A DNA stretch of 64,000 nucleotides from Alentia gelatinosa (lineage: Eukaryota; Annelida; Polychaeta; Phyllodocida; Polynoidae). The stretch covers positions 36,917,360 to 36,981,359 of the forward strand of contig OX465583.1 of assembly GCA_950022655.1 (NCBI GenBank). Reading direction: 5' to 3'. The notes below the pieces were generated by a model. That model did not search any database. It was given only the letters and a program-made list of their open reading frames with translations, and was not told where the DNA came from. Below, one piece after another: positions 45,364-58,613 of this stretch. The position numbers and the translations under genes were made by a program. Numbering within the stretch: the first letter of the stretch is position 1; the number at the start of each line of letters is the position of its first letter.

Positions 45364-48099
45364 AGTTTCCTACGTAGGGGAGTGATGGTTGGGGAGAGAG
45401 TGGCGCCCTCAGGGCCGTTTACACGGGGGAGCCGTACAACAATTAGCCCGTCTGCATTGCCAATGTCGACCGGAAAGCGGATCAGGGGTTTCCGTATACA
45501 TACTGCACCGCTCGACCTTTGCTCGGGCATAACTGATACACTTGATATACCCTACCTGTATGAATGTTTATATCTTGAGAGTATGTCCCCCCGACCTAGC
45601 CGTCAATCCTATAGTCCACAATGGGGGAATCTGACATCGAAAGGCCTATTGTAAGACCATTGCAGTTAATTCCTACAGATAAAACGCCCATCATAATACC
45701 CTGCCATACTGATGTGATTGAGTGCAGCCAAGGGACTGTTCCTGAAGTCAAAACTTCTTGAACAAAGCAGGATTATCAAATGGTATCATAGAAGCAGTTA
45801 GTATTGGTCAGTTTGCTAGAGATTAGAACGGGGGTTGATTTGACAAGACAACTGTAATCAGCTATTGAATTTGACTCATTAAAACCCTTTAATTATTTTT
45901 ACGACCATGACCCATCTAGACCACTATAGCAAAGTTTGCTTTGTGGTCGTTGGTCGTCAAAGGATCCACAGCCAATTTAGGATGGCTTCCAATGATTGTT
46001 CTTCATTGCATTCTTCAGCGGTAATATGAACATGCTGGTAGAAGGGCAATCTCACCTAAGAGTGGAGTCAAACGGAAAATGGATGCTATCATTAAAAACT
46101 ACATATGAGGATTGGATAACACTTCGTCTTGCTTGTTATGTCGGGTCATTATGAAGTTCCCACCAAAAGACAATGCTGGGTATAGTTAAGTCCAGATTTC
46201 TAAACTTTCAAGGCCGCCGACAACAAAATATTCTATGTATATTGCTGGAACCTTGTAGTGCAAACCAACCTGCCATCACCAATAAAAACATGTGATAATC
46301 TTCTCAAATTTACGAGGCGTCTTGGTTAGAACCGGAATCCATGGTCTTTTTAAAGGGGATAAGAGTTCAAATGTAATTATAAACCAGGTAATTTTTTTGT
46401 CGGTAATCTTTCTATTGAGACAGGCACTCAACCTTGTTAATTCTTACGCATTAATATATACACAGCCTGTCTCGTATCTCTTCCGTAAGTACAATTTGGC
46501 CAACGGTCAGTCCAAAGCCAAGATAGCATAGACTTATGAATCACTATATACATTTGTATCACAGCGAGGAGGGGTGTGGTAGATGGGACCAGTAGGCATA
46601 GGAGACAGGGATTTAGATCAATATAATTTGTCGCATGCTGAATCTAAATAAACAACCAACTAAGAAGGCAATTTTAGGATTCGCAGCGGGTAGATTACGA
46701 TCATGACCCCCGCATAATACCAAACTCTGCCAGCGTAAGTAGTTGACCACTCGGTGATTAGTACCAGGCACTAATCCCCGCATTACAGAGACGTGACTGC
46801 AGGCAATAACAGGCAATTTATCGGTGGCTTGTCTTTGTCGATTCTTGCCGGTAAAGATGGTGTTTTACTGGGACTGTCTTAGGGCCAAAGAGGCAGTCCG
46901 GACGTCTTTATGCTACCTGAGTGTGATTAGGACGTTGTTAGGAGGTGTGATGGGGCCCCCTGCGCAGCCTCGGGAAAATTACGTCTCTATGAATATTTTA
47001 TATGATAAACTCCAGCGGCCCTGTCGTTGATATTGTCTTGTTAACGGATGGATCTCCACACAATACTTATCCTCTACATTTATGATGTATTCTATTGAAA
47101 GCGTGCCAACAGTGATATGAGCATATCTAGATGGTTATGTAGATTTGTACGCGGAGGGTGGGGTTAGGTGGTGTGGATTTTAACGCATCGGAAGCGGTAG
47201 GTGTGAACCGCCCTTTTGTGGAGGTGTGAAACATGTTCTCTGAACACACATCCACTGCTGTCAGATTGAATGACTCGCGTCCTGATGATTCATGGATCTT
47301 TCTCCCCGGGATGGAATTGGAAATGACGTTCAGGTTGAGTTCCGTATGCGGGGCGGGTCGGCTGGGAACGGCGGCGGCCACCAGGGTGTCGAGTCCCCGT
47401 ATCTCCGACTCACATACCCCGGGCACATGTACCACCCTCACTTCACACCCTCCCCCAACACATACACACAGATTCACACACAGATTCACACTCGGACCTC
47501 ATCACAACTTCCTCGCTTATGTATGTCCATCTGCTTTACTTTTTATTATACATTCGGAATTTTAAACCAGGTGGTCTTCAATTTACATACTACATTCTTA
47601 AACTCTTTCTCCTGCCTTCCCTTAACACTCTATATTTCATGTTCTACACCCCTTCATTATGCCCACTGAGTAAAAATCGTGTTATTGGCAAAGGGAATTT
47701 ATCATGCGGTGTCTCCATTAGAACTGATGATATTTCTTCAGTTTTGTCAGAATGAAATTAATCTATCAAAACAAATACTGAATGGCGAACTGGGTAGCGT
47801 CCACTTACAAAGACAATCATCCATACAAATTTTATCAAAGAACTAACGGTTAAGTGCATGTTATTTCTATACACCTGTCGCACCTACCACACAATTCATA
47901 TCATTCCCTTCATAATCCCCACACTGACATCAGATCCCTTTACCCCTTTATCACCATTCGTACTCACTTAAATAATATCATTGCTACCCTCCGCTCCTTG
48001 TCGTCGCTCCCTTCCTTTTTACCCCATGCAAACATTGCACAGACACATGCATGCCCTCCTCCTATACTGCCCCTCCCCGCCCCCTGCCTTCACCCTCTC
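45364..48099. other. No gene; cruciform-forming repeat at 45901-45957
   Basis: Three nested perfect arm pairs lie in 57 bp: ACGACCA/TGGTCGT, GACCAC/GTGGTC and AGCAAA-G-TTTGCT. A short acacagattc duplication lies at about 47466-47490. Frames on both strands at 47127-47669 follow CpG- and C-rich composition. From 47850 to 48110 the + strand is C/T-rich. Confidence 0.45.
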
Positions 48100-48109
48100 C
48101 CCTGGCCCC

Positions 48110-48620
48110 ATGCCCGACCCCCGTGACACAGTTTTGCTGAGTGACTCATACTCCTGTAGCGCTCGTCCTGCCCTGAGCAGCTCACGTGGGGCCCCTGCCT
48201 CCCACCAGCACTGCTTCCCATTCCTGCTCGCACGCCTGGAGCCGACGGGGCTACCACCCTGGAGGAGTATAACTACCGCGACTTTGTGCCCAGGGCCCGC
48301 ATACTACACACTTACCACACCTGAAGCCGAGACCTTTCCTCGCGGATCCATACATGCCTGGGAAGACAGTCAATGGAGTACCGGAAGTCAGGGGCGCTGA
48401 ATGGGACGGAACCGGAAGCGGAACCGTCGTGCGGGAATGGCGGTGAGGTTGTTACCGGTGGTCGGTGTGAGGTCGTATCGCGGGGGGCTCTGATCTGAAG
48501 ACCCAGTGTTGCTCCTCCTGGGCATGACCCTCCTGTGGACTGCATACCCTGGAGTAACGTTGCACCAGTCATCATGACGGCATCGTCCTTGGCGACCCTC
48601 CACCTGGAGAGGATTACGGT
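48110..48620. promoter_or_regulatory. CpG patch with GAGCAGCTC and ETS sites
   Basis: TGAGCAGCTCAC is at 48174-48185, next to CACGTG (48183-48188). Around 48405-48430 ACCGGAAGCGGAACCG holds a strong ETS core, followed by GGAATGGCGGTG (YY1-like) at about 48436. Four overlapping frames on both strands have no recognised domain. It is likely a promoter or enhancer of unknown direction. Confidence 0.4.
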
Positions 48621-48836
48621 AAGCCACGGTCCCTTGAGAGTATGACACGGCATCTCCTCGAGGGTATGACGCCAAATATTTCGACTGAGGAATCTAGAGT
48701 CATTTAGATATGACAGGATATCATTCTGGTTTCAACAAGTTCAGTCTTATATTTCCGGAATCACGGAGTATTTAGCGCGCTGGAATGCGAGTCGCCGCTG
48801 CAGGAAAGTCTCGTTTCATTGCATCTTTTTTGTCAC

Positions 48837-49025
48837 CTGGGGGTGGGGAGTAAGCTCAGTGGTTAAAACACTGGGCTAGTTATCCCAAGGTTGTGGGTTC
48901 AGGTTCCAGTGTAGCCTTTCTCCTTCATCCCCAGCAGCGGTAGACTAATTGGTATAGCAAAGGCCAGTCCTCATATCATGTCTATGTGGTGTATGAACTG
49001 TCTCTCTTAGGTAAATGTATAGGGT
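48837..49025 (+). mobile_element. tRNA-derived SINE, copy 2
   Basis: This is the better preserved copy of the family at 34538. The A box TAAGCTCAGTGG (48851-48862) and B box GGTTCAGGTTCC (48896-48907) are 46 bp apart. The same body follows, with ccttcatccccagcagcggtagact at about 48921-48945, and then the same tail with catgtctatgtgg. There is no 3' poly-A; the end near aggtaaatgtat is set by where the two copies stop aligning. Confidence 0.78.
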
Positions 49026-52000
49026 TTAGATTTCTACCGCAATACATCTCATAGATTCGATTACAACTCTTGTGGTGTGAAACCAGTGAGAAATTTAGCG
49101 GAATTTTGAGGAAGTCTAGAAAGGACATGTAGTGGTCGTCCAGACGTTAAATCAAACTAGCAAACAGAACAGACCCTTCAATTCCCTGCCAGCTGTCACT
49201 TTATTGTAACCTGTCCAATCACTTCACTTTATAGGATCAATTAGGTAGGAATGTGTAACCGGCTCTTACTTTGACATATATGAAGTAGTTATATGAACAA
49301 ATCATCTTATTTTCCGTATTTGCCCAAATATGTTGAGGCATAAAGGAAGTACACCCTATATGCGTGTCATGAATACAATCTTGTTGAATATCTTTTAATG
49401 TAACTCAATATATCCCTCAAAAGATGACAACTAGGACTTCTTTTATGTTGCTCTACGAGATCAATTGTTGTCAGTAATAGGAAACCAGTTGCCACACCCA
49501 GTGATGTGGATGGAAAGAGAAAGCATTTTGCGAGAAGATTAATACAAAGTGCCCTTTGATTTCAATACAGCATGGCACGCCTTAGTGTAGGCACAACTTC
49601 ACACACACCTCTCCCATACGTACCATCCATCTTATTACTAACACCACCACAGTATGAGAGCAACAGTGTATTGCAAGCAGTAGCGCGCCTGCTTGAAAAT
49701 CAAAGGTTTCAACCCACGGATCTGAGTTTTATTACTTGCTTGTCGCTTCCATCCTGAAGTAGTTTTGATATCTTTGAAATGTGACTCTTGCTTTCCTTGG
49801 GGCTCAGAAAGATCCAAAGATAAGCTGATACAGTTGGTTTGAATTCCACGCTCCTCGGTGTATTGGGTTCCGGAACATGAGTTTCAGTGGTTTCATGATC
49901 AGCGCTTGGGATTGATTTTCAGTTGTGTGGGCTCATAACGTAGATTCTAGTTTTGAGATAAATTTCTAATATCGCAAATTTCCGTTTATATTGTAAGTAT
50001 AAATGTTCATTTATAAATTATATCGAAATTCCGCAATATCTAAATGTCGGCCGCACCCGGTCATCCTCCGACCGAACCCCTGCGTCTATCCAAATTACTA
50101 CCGTTAAAACCATATCCAATCCCAATGTGTCCATTCAACGCTGTGTCACTGGCGCTGAACTGGTGTCTGATACTTATGACAAAGTGGGCATATTATGAAC
50201 AAGCCGTCCTCAAGCAGAGTACTTCATGAGCAGCTGTGAGTTACTCGGCCAGCGATGGGTGTTCTTGGCGCCTCCTGGCGACAGCCATGCATGAGCGCCC
50301 CCTTAGCGGCGACGACTGACATGACAGCGGACTTAAGGATGAAGGGTGAAGGAGCGTGATGGTACGTTATATATTATGTGGTTTAAGTACCTAATGAAAA
50401 AAAAAATTCCAAGGACCGGAATGATATTTCGGGCCGACGAATATGAATTTTTTACCCTTAAGTAACTAATGTGGTTTTTTTACATACGTCTAAGTGAGCA
50501 ATAACTGCAAGGTGCAATTATGAGTACTGTTTTAATCATTCTGCAACCTACGGAACCTCATCGCTGTTATTACGGGCTTCTGGATAGGATATACTTTTAC
50601 GTGAACGCAGAGATAATTTTGTCACACGTGTAGTTGTTAATATATAATACTGAAGGGCATGTAATATTGGCATTGTAGGTGCATCTATGTTGTCCATACC
50701 ATGTCAATATCAAGCAAATATGTTAATGTCTTTCATAAAGATGTCTGGGTGACTACATTACCTCACTGGCTGCAACCCCAGGTCATGACAAAAATGACAG
50801 GACAGACACTGGATGTGCATCTAGGTCACCACACCCACGCCCGTTACTAGGTCATGGTGGAAACACACTGTCATTTCACACACAAACTGGTCCAACAAAC
50901 CCGAAAGTGGGACAACACTTAAGATATCAATAATGAGAAAGATGACATTATTTTACATCTTTCTGAGTGGCATAGACTATATTCATATTCAGTAGAAACA
51001 TGAAGTTAGAGATGTTATGACTCAGTCATCATTGTATTCAGAAGATGGCAGTTGAATATTCAAAACATAAAACTCTTGTAATCTAATAATATTACTTCCA
51101 AAGTGACCCAAATAGTTGCCACTAGAGTACTTTAAAAGAATTATCAATTAAATCTATGAATATCACTAGGAGAGTACTAGTATTACCGGTTTTGCCGAAC
51201 AATAAACAGGAGCAGCATAGTGTACCGTTTTGGTAAACCTTTTATGTGATCTTTCCCTCATGTGACTGTTATCAAAATGTCTTTTCTATTTGTCTATGGT
51301 ATGAATCTTGTGTTTGTATCATATGAAGGTTCTGAGCAGAGCATATATGTCCCACACGAAGGAGTAGAGCATAAATAACTTGCTCTTACGAGTAGAGCAT
51401 TTATGTCCTTGTGTTGTAAATGTTGTATGAAAACATTGAAGGAAGATGTTGCCAATGCTACTGATGCATGTATTATACTAATGGGGATTGCATTTTGTCC
51501 TAAGGCTATATTTTGCCTGCCTTGCTGTTTATTTGCATCAGATATTGTGTACCAGTGTCAATTATCATGACCTTTCAATCTGTGCTTATGTCAGTTATTG
51601 TTTTCTCTTGAATGACGCTGTTTCTATGGTCCGTGGCTGCAGCCGATGCTATCGTCATCCATCGGTTGCTAGTTTGATGAAAATAGGTTTCTATGAACAT
51701 TGCTACAAGAAACAACAATACATGTTTATAACAACCGGTAAAATATTGAGGATTTCTACGAAACTTGATATTGACCAATTAAAAACAGCATTTATCCAGG
51801 CAATGCTGCTATAGTATACGGTACGGAATTGCAAAAGGAGACCTAGATGTGTTCCAGTGGACATACAGTTGACTGGTCGGCGGTGTATGCTCAAGGAGGT
51901 TTGGTAGGGATTGGTTCCTCGCTGGGATAACTACATCAGACAAAACTGGGTCTGCATTAATGGAGGAGCGATAAAAGGCACAACACCGCCCGCCGTTCCC

Positions 52001-53190
52001 TTGTAATGTCTCCACACACGCTCTCAAGCCAGAGGCGGTCTGCTACAGGCCACACTCTCCTGCTTTGGTGAACGCTGGCTCGCCTCTGCTCTCACGTCCT
52101 ATAATATTTATTTGATGGTGAAACAATGATGGGGCGGGTGACCGAGTGAATCGACGGGTAGATCAGTACGTGAGTCACCTACAAGCTGTCTGCCAGTTCG
52201 TCTGTGTGTGCGGTGAGCAATGTAGCCGGCGCCACTGCCATTTGTGCAGTCACTGATTTATTTATTCTCGTATAATACGTATTTATTTCAATTAAAATAA
52301 GATCGTTATAATCTTTTTGTTCTTGCTTTATTTTTAAACTGAGTCTGTTGAAAGGTTATGTGGTTGTTGTTTAACGCATGATGGTCACCTCAGTGAGTTA
52401 ACCGTCAAGCTAGTCGTCGATGTATGAGATGAGATTCTATAGCATTAATTTTGCTGGATAACGTGGGGACCCCTTACAAATATCAAAACTGTGCCCGAGT
52501 CATTTAATTGGGCGCAAACGATAGAGAGCTGTGTGGTAATACACATCAGACTGCGGCTTGGCACATACACGGAATATTTATAAGATAAGGAAGAAGTATG
52601 ACAGTGACATATTTAGCTAACTATACTGAGTCAAATAAAGAGTTCCCTAATGTCCTAAGTGTAGGGCGGAGCAGTGGACCGACATGCAAACATGTGTACA
52701 TTGACCTTACAAGGACAGAGGGTGCCATAGGCCATTGTAATATCCCCCTGTTTTTGAAGTAGGATAGGCGCGCCCCATATTTATGTTGTGACGCCGGAAT
52801 CCGGACCATCTGAACTTGCAGAATATAATGCAGTGGCATATGTACAGTATCGGATGGCAGATGTAGGCTTAACCCACAAAAGTAAGCCAGACGGAGAACA
52901 CTAGATGAATAGAAAGGTAGTGATGATAGGGTGAGAGGTGTTACATCTATGTTTTGGGTGCTGGACATCTACTTTCTAAGAGCATTTAGCATTTGAATAA
53001 CATAGCTTCAACATTCCACGACTTAAATCAATTCAAGCATCTCAAAGTTACTCGCAATATTCTCATTGTATTGATGTATATCATATGTAATATGATTCCA
53101 AATGATTGATCTATACCAGGACCAAGTACTATTTCAGCTTCATATTCTACTTTGAATGCTCCATAAACATTCTTTCATATAGTCATCTGT
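49026..53190. other. No gene recognised; small ORF at 50044 and CpG patch at 50230
   Basis: A 61-codon + frame from 50044 (starting MSAAPGHPPTEPLRLSKLLP) has GC-rich codons at its start, but its -3 base is T and nothing identifies a product. At 50260-50320 ggcgcctcctggcgac and gagcgcccccttagcgg resemble decayed CTCF cores, and a one-mismatch GAGCAGCTG lies at 50228. The remainder is AT-rich without supported elements. Confidence 0.4.
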
Positions 53191-53194
53191 CTGT

Positions 53195-53221
53195 ATGTAT
53201 ATCTACAAAGTAGATATACAT
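53195..53221. repeat. Perfect 12-bp-stem hairpin
   Basis: ATGTATATCTAC and GTAGATATACAT flank a 3-nt loop (AAA). It is AT-rich and isolated. It could be a cruciform or the remains of a foldback element. Confidence 0.6.
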
Positions 53222-55593
53222 GCGGGCTTTCATGCTGCCTATAGTTAAGGTGGATAAATGTGTCTTCACGTAGCGCTACTTAACCAGTACGTGGCACGCC
53301 TTGTACGTCGCCGCGCGTGCCGTGACATCTCCAAATGTCGTCTGCTTGTCTCCCGCCAATTTCCCGTAATGAGACGCAGACGGAACATCACCGGCACTGT
53401 ATCCTGGGAGGGTACAATGAAGGACAAGCCGCCTCTTTCTCAGTCTATATGGTTCATTCTCATTTCCAAAGGTCGAGCTCTGAGTAACCTTTCCTAGCCA
53501 GCGTCCAATTTCATTTAAACCTAGTCCCCAGTGGGCTCCGGCCTATTCCCTAGATCTACCTTAAACCTATTTGATATTATTGTAACATCTTATGGATTCC
53601 CTTGGAATAGAGCTTCAGCGCCAGGCGTCACCCTTCGCCTCACCTATTCGTCGTGTTCACTTCTATCTGCCACCGGTTGGGGGGCACAGGACACCATAGA
53701 TATACGCCAATTGTTCTCAGCATAAAACTAGGTCATAGGGAGGAACATGTCCTTCTCATATGCCTTTCATGTGTTTCTATAGAAATTTATGGCGTTAATT
53801 CACATAGATCTACCGTAACAAAATCATGGCTTAGGTGTTATAGCCAGGTTACAAAAGCAATTCAAATCTTGTTAATTGTTGTATCAAACTATTACGCGCT
53901 GACCTTTTTCAATTATGTGTGGCCACCTAAACAATTAATAAATTTCGTGGATAAAATCCATATTTTTACTTTAAATGATGTGTTTTAAATGAGAGATAAC
54001 ATGTGTTTAAACAGTCGATAGATCATTTTGACCTACCTCAGACCCCTGGCTGCCCTCCGCAGAGTCCCCTGTCAAAGTTCAACCCTCAAAGGGCCCCTCT
54101 GCCCTGTCTAACTTCTACCCGAGCCGCCAGGTGTCAGCACGGCTGAGCTGCTCACATGTCCCTCGTGAGTCGCTACCGGGATGACCTTGACCCGACCTTG
54201 ACCTGGCCTGAATGGCCGACAGAGGACGCTGTCTGGGCATGTCATGCACCGCCACAGAGAGTGGCGTACGCCGCTGTGTTAATCGGCACAAACTGGAGCA
54301 AAGTGGCGCACGCCAGCCAGACGAACAATTGTTAAATTGTATATCAATGAAAGCAGGGCTACATTACTTCAGAATATGGTTGAGATTGCGTGCATATCCT
54401 GGAAAGAAAATAATGCAGTATTTGTAATCTTCGAAACATTTGATTAAGATAATGATTAACGAGATTTCCGAATGAAATTGAATAGAGGTAATATAATAGA
54501 AAAACAATTCTATGAACAAATAATCACAATTGGGGTGTGAATCAAGTGACTAACAAAAGATGTTGATTACATGTCCATGTATGTAGATAATGAGGATGAA
54601 ATATAAAAAGTCCTATATCAATACATGATTTTTTTGAGTCGATAAAAGATTAAATGATTGTCAGAGAGGCGCAGATATTGCCTGCACAGCAATACCAATA
54701 ACAAAATTAAATCTGTCTTAGCAGAACTATGTCTCATCTAATATTTTGGGATCTTGCATTGAATGTAAATATGATTATAGCTAATCTTCGTATGTAGAGC
54801 TCGCATTAATTCAGGCTACAAAATTTACCAATAATATAGGCCCACTTGTTTCTTGTTCCCTGGGTGAGATTTCCTGGCGCCTTTGTGTGGAAGTAGTGTA
54901 GAAAAAGGTGACTTTGTGTCGGGCTTCTTGATCAACGTTTCCGTCATGAGGAAATTGACCAGGTATAGCCGCTGGTAACAATGGATTGCATGCCTCACAC
55001 CGCCATCTTACATCCACTCTAGAGTGATAATGAAATAAATAGTGGAATACACTATTTGTCCGACATTACTGTGTAGCATTCTTATTTGCAAATGAATGTG
55101 CAAAGGATTGTCAACGGAATGTAATCATTTTAACATCGACAGCATCACGGTCAGATAGAGATCCTTGCGTTTATGTTGTGAAAGATCTTTTTGGAAAACC
55201 CACACCATCGTGGGGAGGAGGATTGTATTAGAAACAATTTTCATTCTTTAATGTATTTTATTATCAGAAATATGTATCATATGGCAGTGGATCATTTTGT
55301 TTAAAATCTATATTGTTAATACGGCGTGCCGACTGGCAGTAGAGTATAAATGCCTACAACATGCAATAATAATTTATTTATATACTTGTGTATATATGTC
55401 AAAATCGTAGGTATCGTACATTCACAGACCTATATAAGACGTATAATCGCATAATCTTGAATTGACCGTTATACCAGCTCAGGACTGAGATGATCCTTTC
55501 ACAATAGTATCACCCCTTCCTGGCGTATCTAATACAAGCCCCTTATGCAGACCGTTAACTCCCTCACTGACATCTGCCATGTTTTGCCTACAG
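53222..55593. other. No gene recognised upstream of the ankyrin exon; two CpG patches
   Basis: The patch at 53270-53400 holds ATGTCGTCTGCTT (53335-53347) and an inverted GGCACGC/GCGTGCC pair (53291 and 53313). The patch at 54040-54300 holds TGAGCTGCTCA (54144-54154). If the ankyrin exon belongs to a long intron-containing gene, this stretch is the 3' part of that intron. Confidence 0.4.
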
Positions 55594-55716
55594 GAGGAAG
55601 AGGAAGAGAACTTTGTGCTGACGGCCCTGCTCTGCGCCACGGACGATGGCAACTTGGCTGGCGTCCGTGAATTGCTCGAATCGGCCACCAACTTTGATCT
55701 CAATCAATCTAACAAG
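55594..55716 (+). CDS. Internal exon encoding an ankyrin repeat
   Basis: The acceptor catctgccatgttttgcctacag is directly followed by 123 open bases (41 codons) and the donor AAG/GTCAGT at 55717. Both introns are phase 0. The peptide starts EEEEENFVLTALLCATDDGN and continues LAGVRELLESATNFDLNQSN plus K. The span from LTALLCATDDGNLAGVRELLE to DLNQSN follows the ankyrin helix-loop-helix plan (TALxxAxxxGNLxxVRxLLE...DxNxxx). The acidic leader suggests a first or capping repeat. About two thirds of third positions are G or C, unlike the flanks. Ankyrin repeats mediate protein binding. The parent family was not recognised and no neighbouring exon was found, so the flanking introns are long. Confidence 0.8.
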
Positions 55717-57906
55717 GTCAGTACATCGCGTCTATGTTTTACAGAAAGGCCAGTGTTCAGGATATTTCCGGTTTTCCCAGCAGAAAATATAATCAATCTA
55801 TTATGGTAAATTATATGCGCGTTTAGTGTTTGGTATGACAGCATAAATTACTCAGTACAGAGATTTTAGTGTGTTCTGCGCAAAAATCCGGAAGCTTTCC
55901 GAAACATGTTTAATTTCATCGACAAAATTAGACCCATAAGAATTAAAAAAAACACCTGATATAACCTGAAAACTGGTATTTCTGTCAGTAGATTCCCTCA
56001 CCCACACCCTTGTACGTGTTAAAAAGGCCTGCATCCACTGGTTTTGACCAAAACTGGCGGAAAACCTTCACTGAACTTACCCTATCCTCCACAGAGTGAT
56101 CTGAACGGACCATAATCAGTATACGACTTTTGGCTAAAAAACGTTATTGTTAGGTACAGATTACCAATCAGGGGTGTGCCGTTGAACAAAGGGAGATGCT
56201 TGCAAAAGATTTTGAAAGCACTCTTATTTGCTTTTCAATTTCGATTTTATTCAAAGTGTTCCCAAGAAATTAAAATTAAATCAGCATATTTTACAGAATC
56301 TGATTTGTGTACATCAAATGAATTGAGAAAGGACATAGAAAAATAGGTAAGGTAAATTACGACAAGGTAGGCTATTCAGGTAATTTGTATAGGAAATAAG
56401 CAATATTGGTTCACTTGTTTCAAATCATATCCTTCGCTGTGGTAAATTCACAATTGTGCTCACGTTACTAGATCATCGCTTCTTTTTGTACCTGTGTTCT
56501 ATAACTCCAAGATGTGATCATTGTTTATATTGGGTGCTTGTCTGTGACCTCCAGCCGTCAAACACTCACAGACAACGTAGTAATTATTTTAGAATTAATA
56601 GCGTATTATCCTTTAATGACGACAGTTGAAATGCCACCCAGGCGACCGGACAGTGTGGCCGAGCCCAGTGACCAGGAAATATTCTCCATTTCTGGGATAA
56701 GAACAGACACAGCCTTTTGCCTTGAACTTTATGATGTATCCTAGGTTTTTGACGGTGGGCACTAATTTAAACTGGCCTTTTGTATTTGGCGGGCATGGCC
56801 TAGGGCAGCCTGGCTGAGTGTTGCGGAATCCTGACCGCCAATAGTGCGATTAGAATTCCTCCTAGGTCACTTCACTGGTGAACAAAATGTTATCTGCCGT
56901 TTATTGGCATGATAAAGCCCGGTTTTTATCTCCCATGGACTGTTTGTCGTCTGTTTGTCTCACTGCTTCCCTGCCATTACGCGTCTAGCCCACGGCACCA
57001 ACAAAACGCATATGATAGTTATAGTCCAGTGTTTTTTCTTTGAATCATTAGGGTGAACAGGCAGGTCCACTTCGTCAGACGGACGTACAACTCTCAGTCT
57101 CTCTGTTCAATAAAAAGCAAATTTGATCCGCAAACAAAGCTTTTTGTACTGATTGTCTGACAGATGAAAGGTAGCATTGTCAGTTGAAATGAGGCAATTC
57201 TGATAATAACAGTATCTTTTATGAATAATAGTCCCTGCAAGTCGCGCTATCGAAGATGATGCAGTTTTTGTTGGTTGTTGTGTTGGGTCTTTTTGGGGCG
57301 GCGGAGAGGGAAAGTTTATTCATCACTCCTCTCCAAATCACAGTATGAAAGAAAGGTTGTTATTTTTATTATATCTTGAGATCTTTAGTCAATGAATCAG
57401 TTTTGTTTGCTGAATTCCGGTAATATCCTGCTGCTATCAAAGCACCTTCTTGTTCTGATTTCGGGACGCCCATATTAGGTAAACAACAATGCTATTGGAT
57501 GTCGTCGGTGTCCTTTAGCAATAATCTTTTATTTCCGTGTTGAAAGTACCTCAGATTAGATTTTCCCAAGGTCACAGACATCCTTGAAGTCACTGTATAA
57601 AAGAACCCAGTGATTCCCATTTGTACTGAATTTCAATAAGAAACTTTGACTCCTTTTAAGAACTTCAAGAAATAGCATGTTAACGATCATTAGTGTGTGC
57701 CAAACAAAGGGCCTTCGCACTCAGCACCAAAGAAGTATTCACTCTGCTGCTTTCAGGACAACAGCAAGGAATAATGATGACAAAAAATATCTGTTTGCCG
57801 TGTATGGAAGCCTGTACCTTGTGGAAAGGCTGTTGGCATGAAGCCAAAAGGTATCTTTTGTCCTCATTACAAACTAAACTCCAACCGACCTGCACGCAAA
57901 ATTTAG

Positions 57907-57981
57907 GTATAGTAAAACCCCTCCTAAGGGACACCCTGCGTCGATGGACACATCGACCCAGAAAGGATGGTGTTCATCCTT
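57907..57981. mobile_element. Possible decayed DNA-transposon end with two hairpins
   Basis: Tatagtaaaacccctcctaa near 57909 resembles pogo/Tigger-type terminal repeats (CAGTARAACC...), from memory. It is followed by two perfect 7-bp hairpins: GTCGATG-GACA-CATCGAC (57940-57957) and AAGGATG-GTGTT-CATCCTT (57963-57981). No opposite end was found. Confidence 0.25.
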
Positions 57982-58577
57982 CTTATCATGTCCCTCACCT
58001 ATATTATGAAGAAATGTAGTTACTGATCTTGGGGTGTAGCCGTTGGAGGTCTTTTGTTCCATGAATACCACCCGACGCCGTACACAAAGGGCCGTATTTA
58101 CAGGTCTAAGGACCAAGAACGGCATCAATCCGGGCTCAGTTGCCACATTCACTTATCATTATATACCTCATGCCATTTTGATTACTAAGTCATTAATTCA
58201 GAGGCCGTTAATCCTCCAAGTAGCGGTCATGTACTCTAGCCCTAGAGCACGAAAATGATTGAAACATCATCGTCTAGTAGCGGGTAGTATTTCATAGAAG
58301 TTCGGAGACCGGTATATAATCAAGGATGCAAATCTTCCAATAAATGATGAACCTCCGACATTTTATAAACATTGGCACCACTCGCAATATTGGAATATAT
58401 ATATATATATCGATTCATTGCCATTCTGTTCGAAAATGAAGTTATGAATGATATTTTTATAAGCGTTTCAAATCACCGATTTTTCCTCAGTCCCTACTTT
58501 CATCCCTGTAAAATAGTAATAACAGAACACACCAAAGAGCCCCTTTGGAATCGCGTAAAGAGCAACAAGAGGCTTTC

Positions 58578-58580
<3 letters not shown>

Positions 58581-58611
<31 letters not shown>

Positions 58612-58613
58612 AC
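58581..58613. repeat. Poly-C run joined to a CA repeat
   Basis: Seventeen C are followed by (AC)n. It is a simple-sequence tract, prone to length polymorphism and sequencing error. It has no coding meaning. Confidence 0.9.

Noticed and set aside
55579..55809. Ankyrin ORF taken as a complete 76-codon gene starting at 55579
   Set aside because: The ATG lies in the polypyrimidine acceptor region and the coding character ends exactly at the GTCAGT donor; only 55594-55716 is exon.
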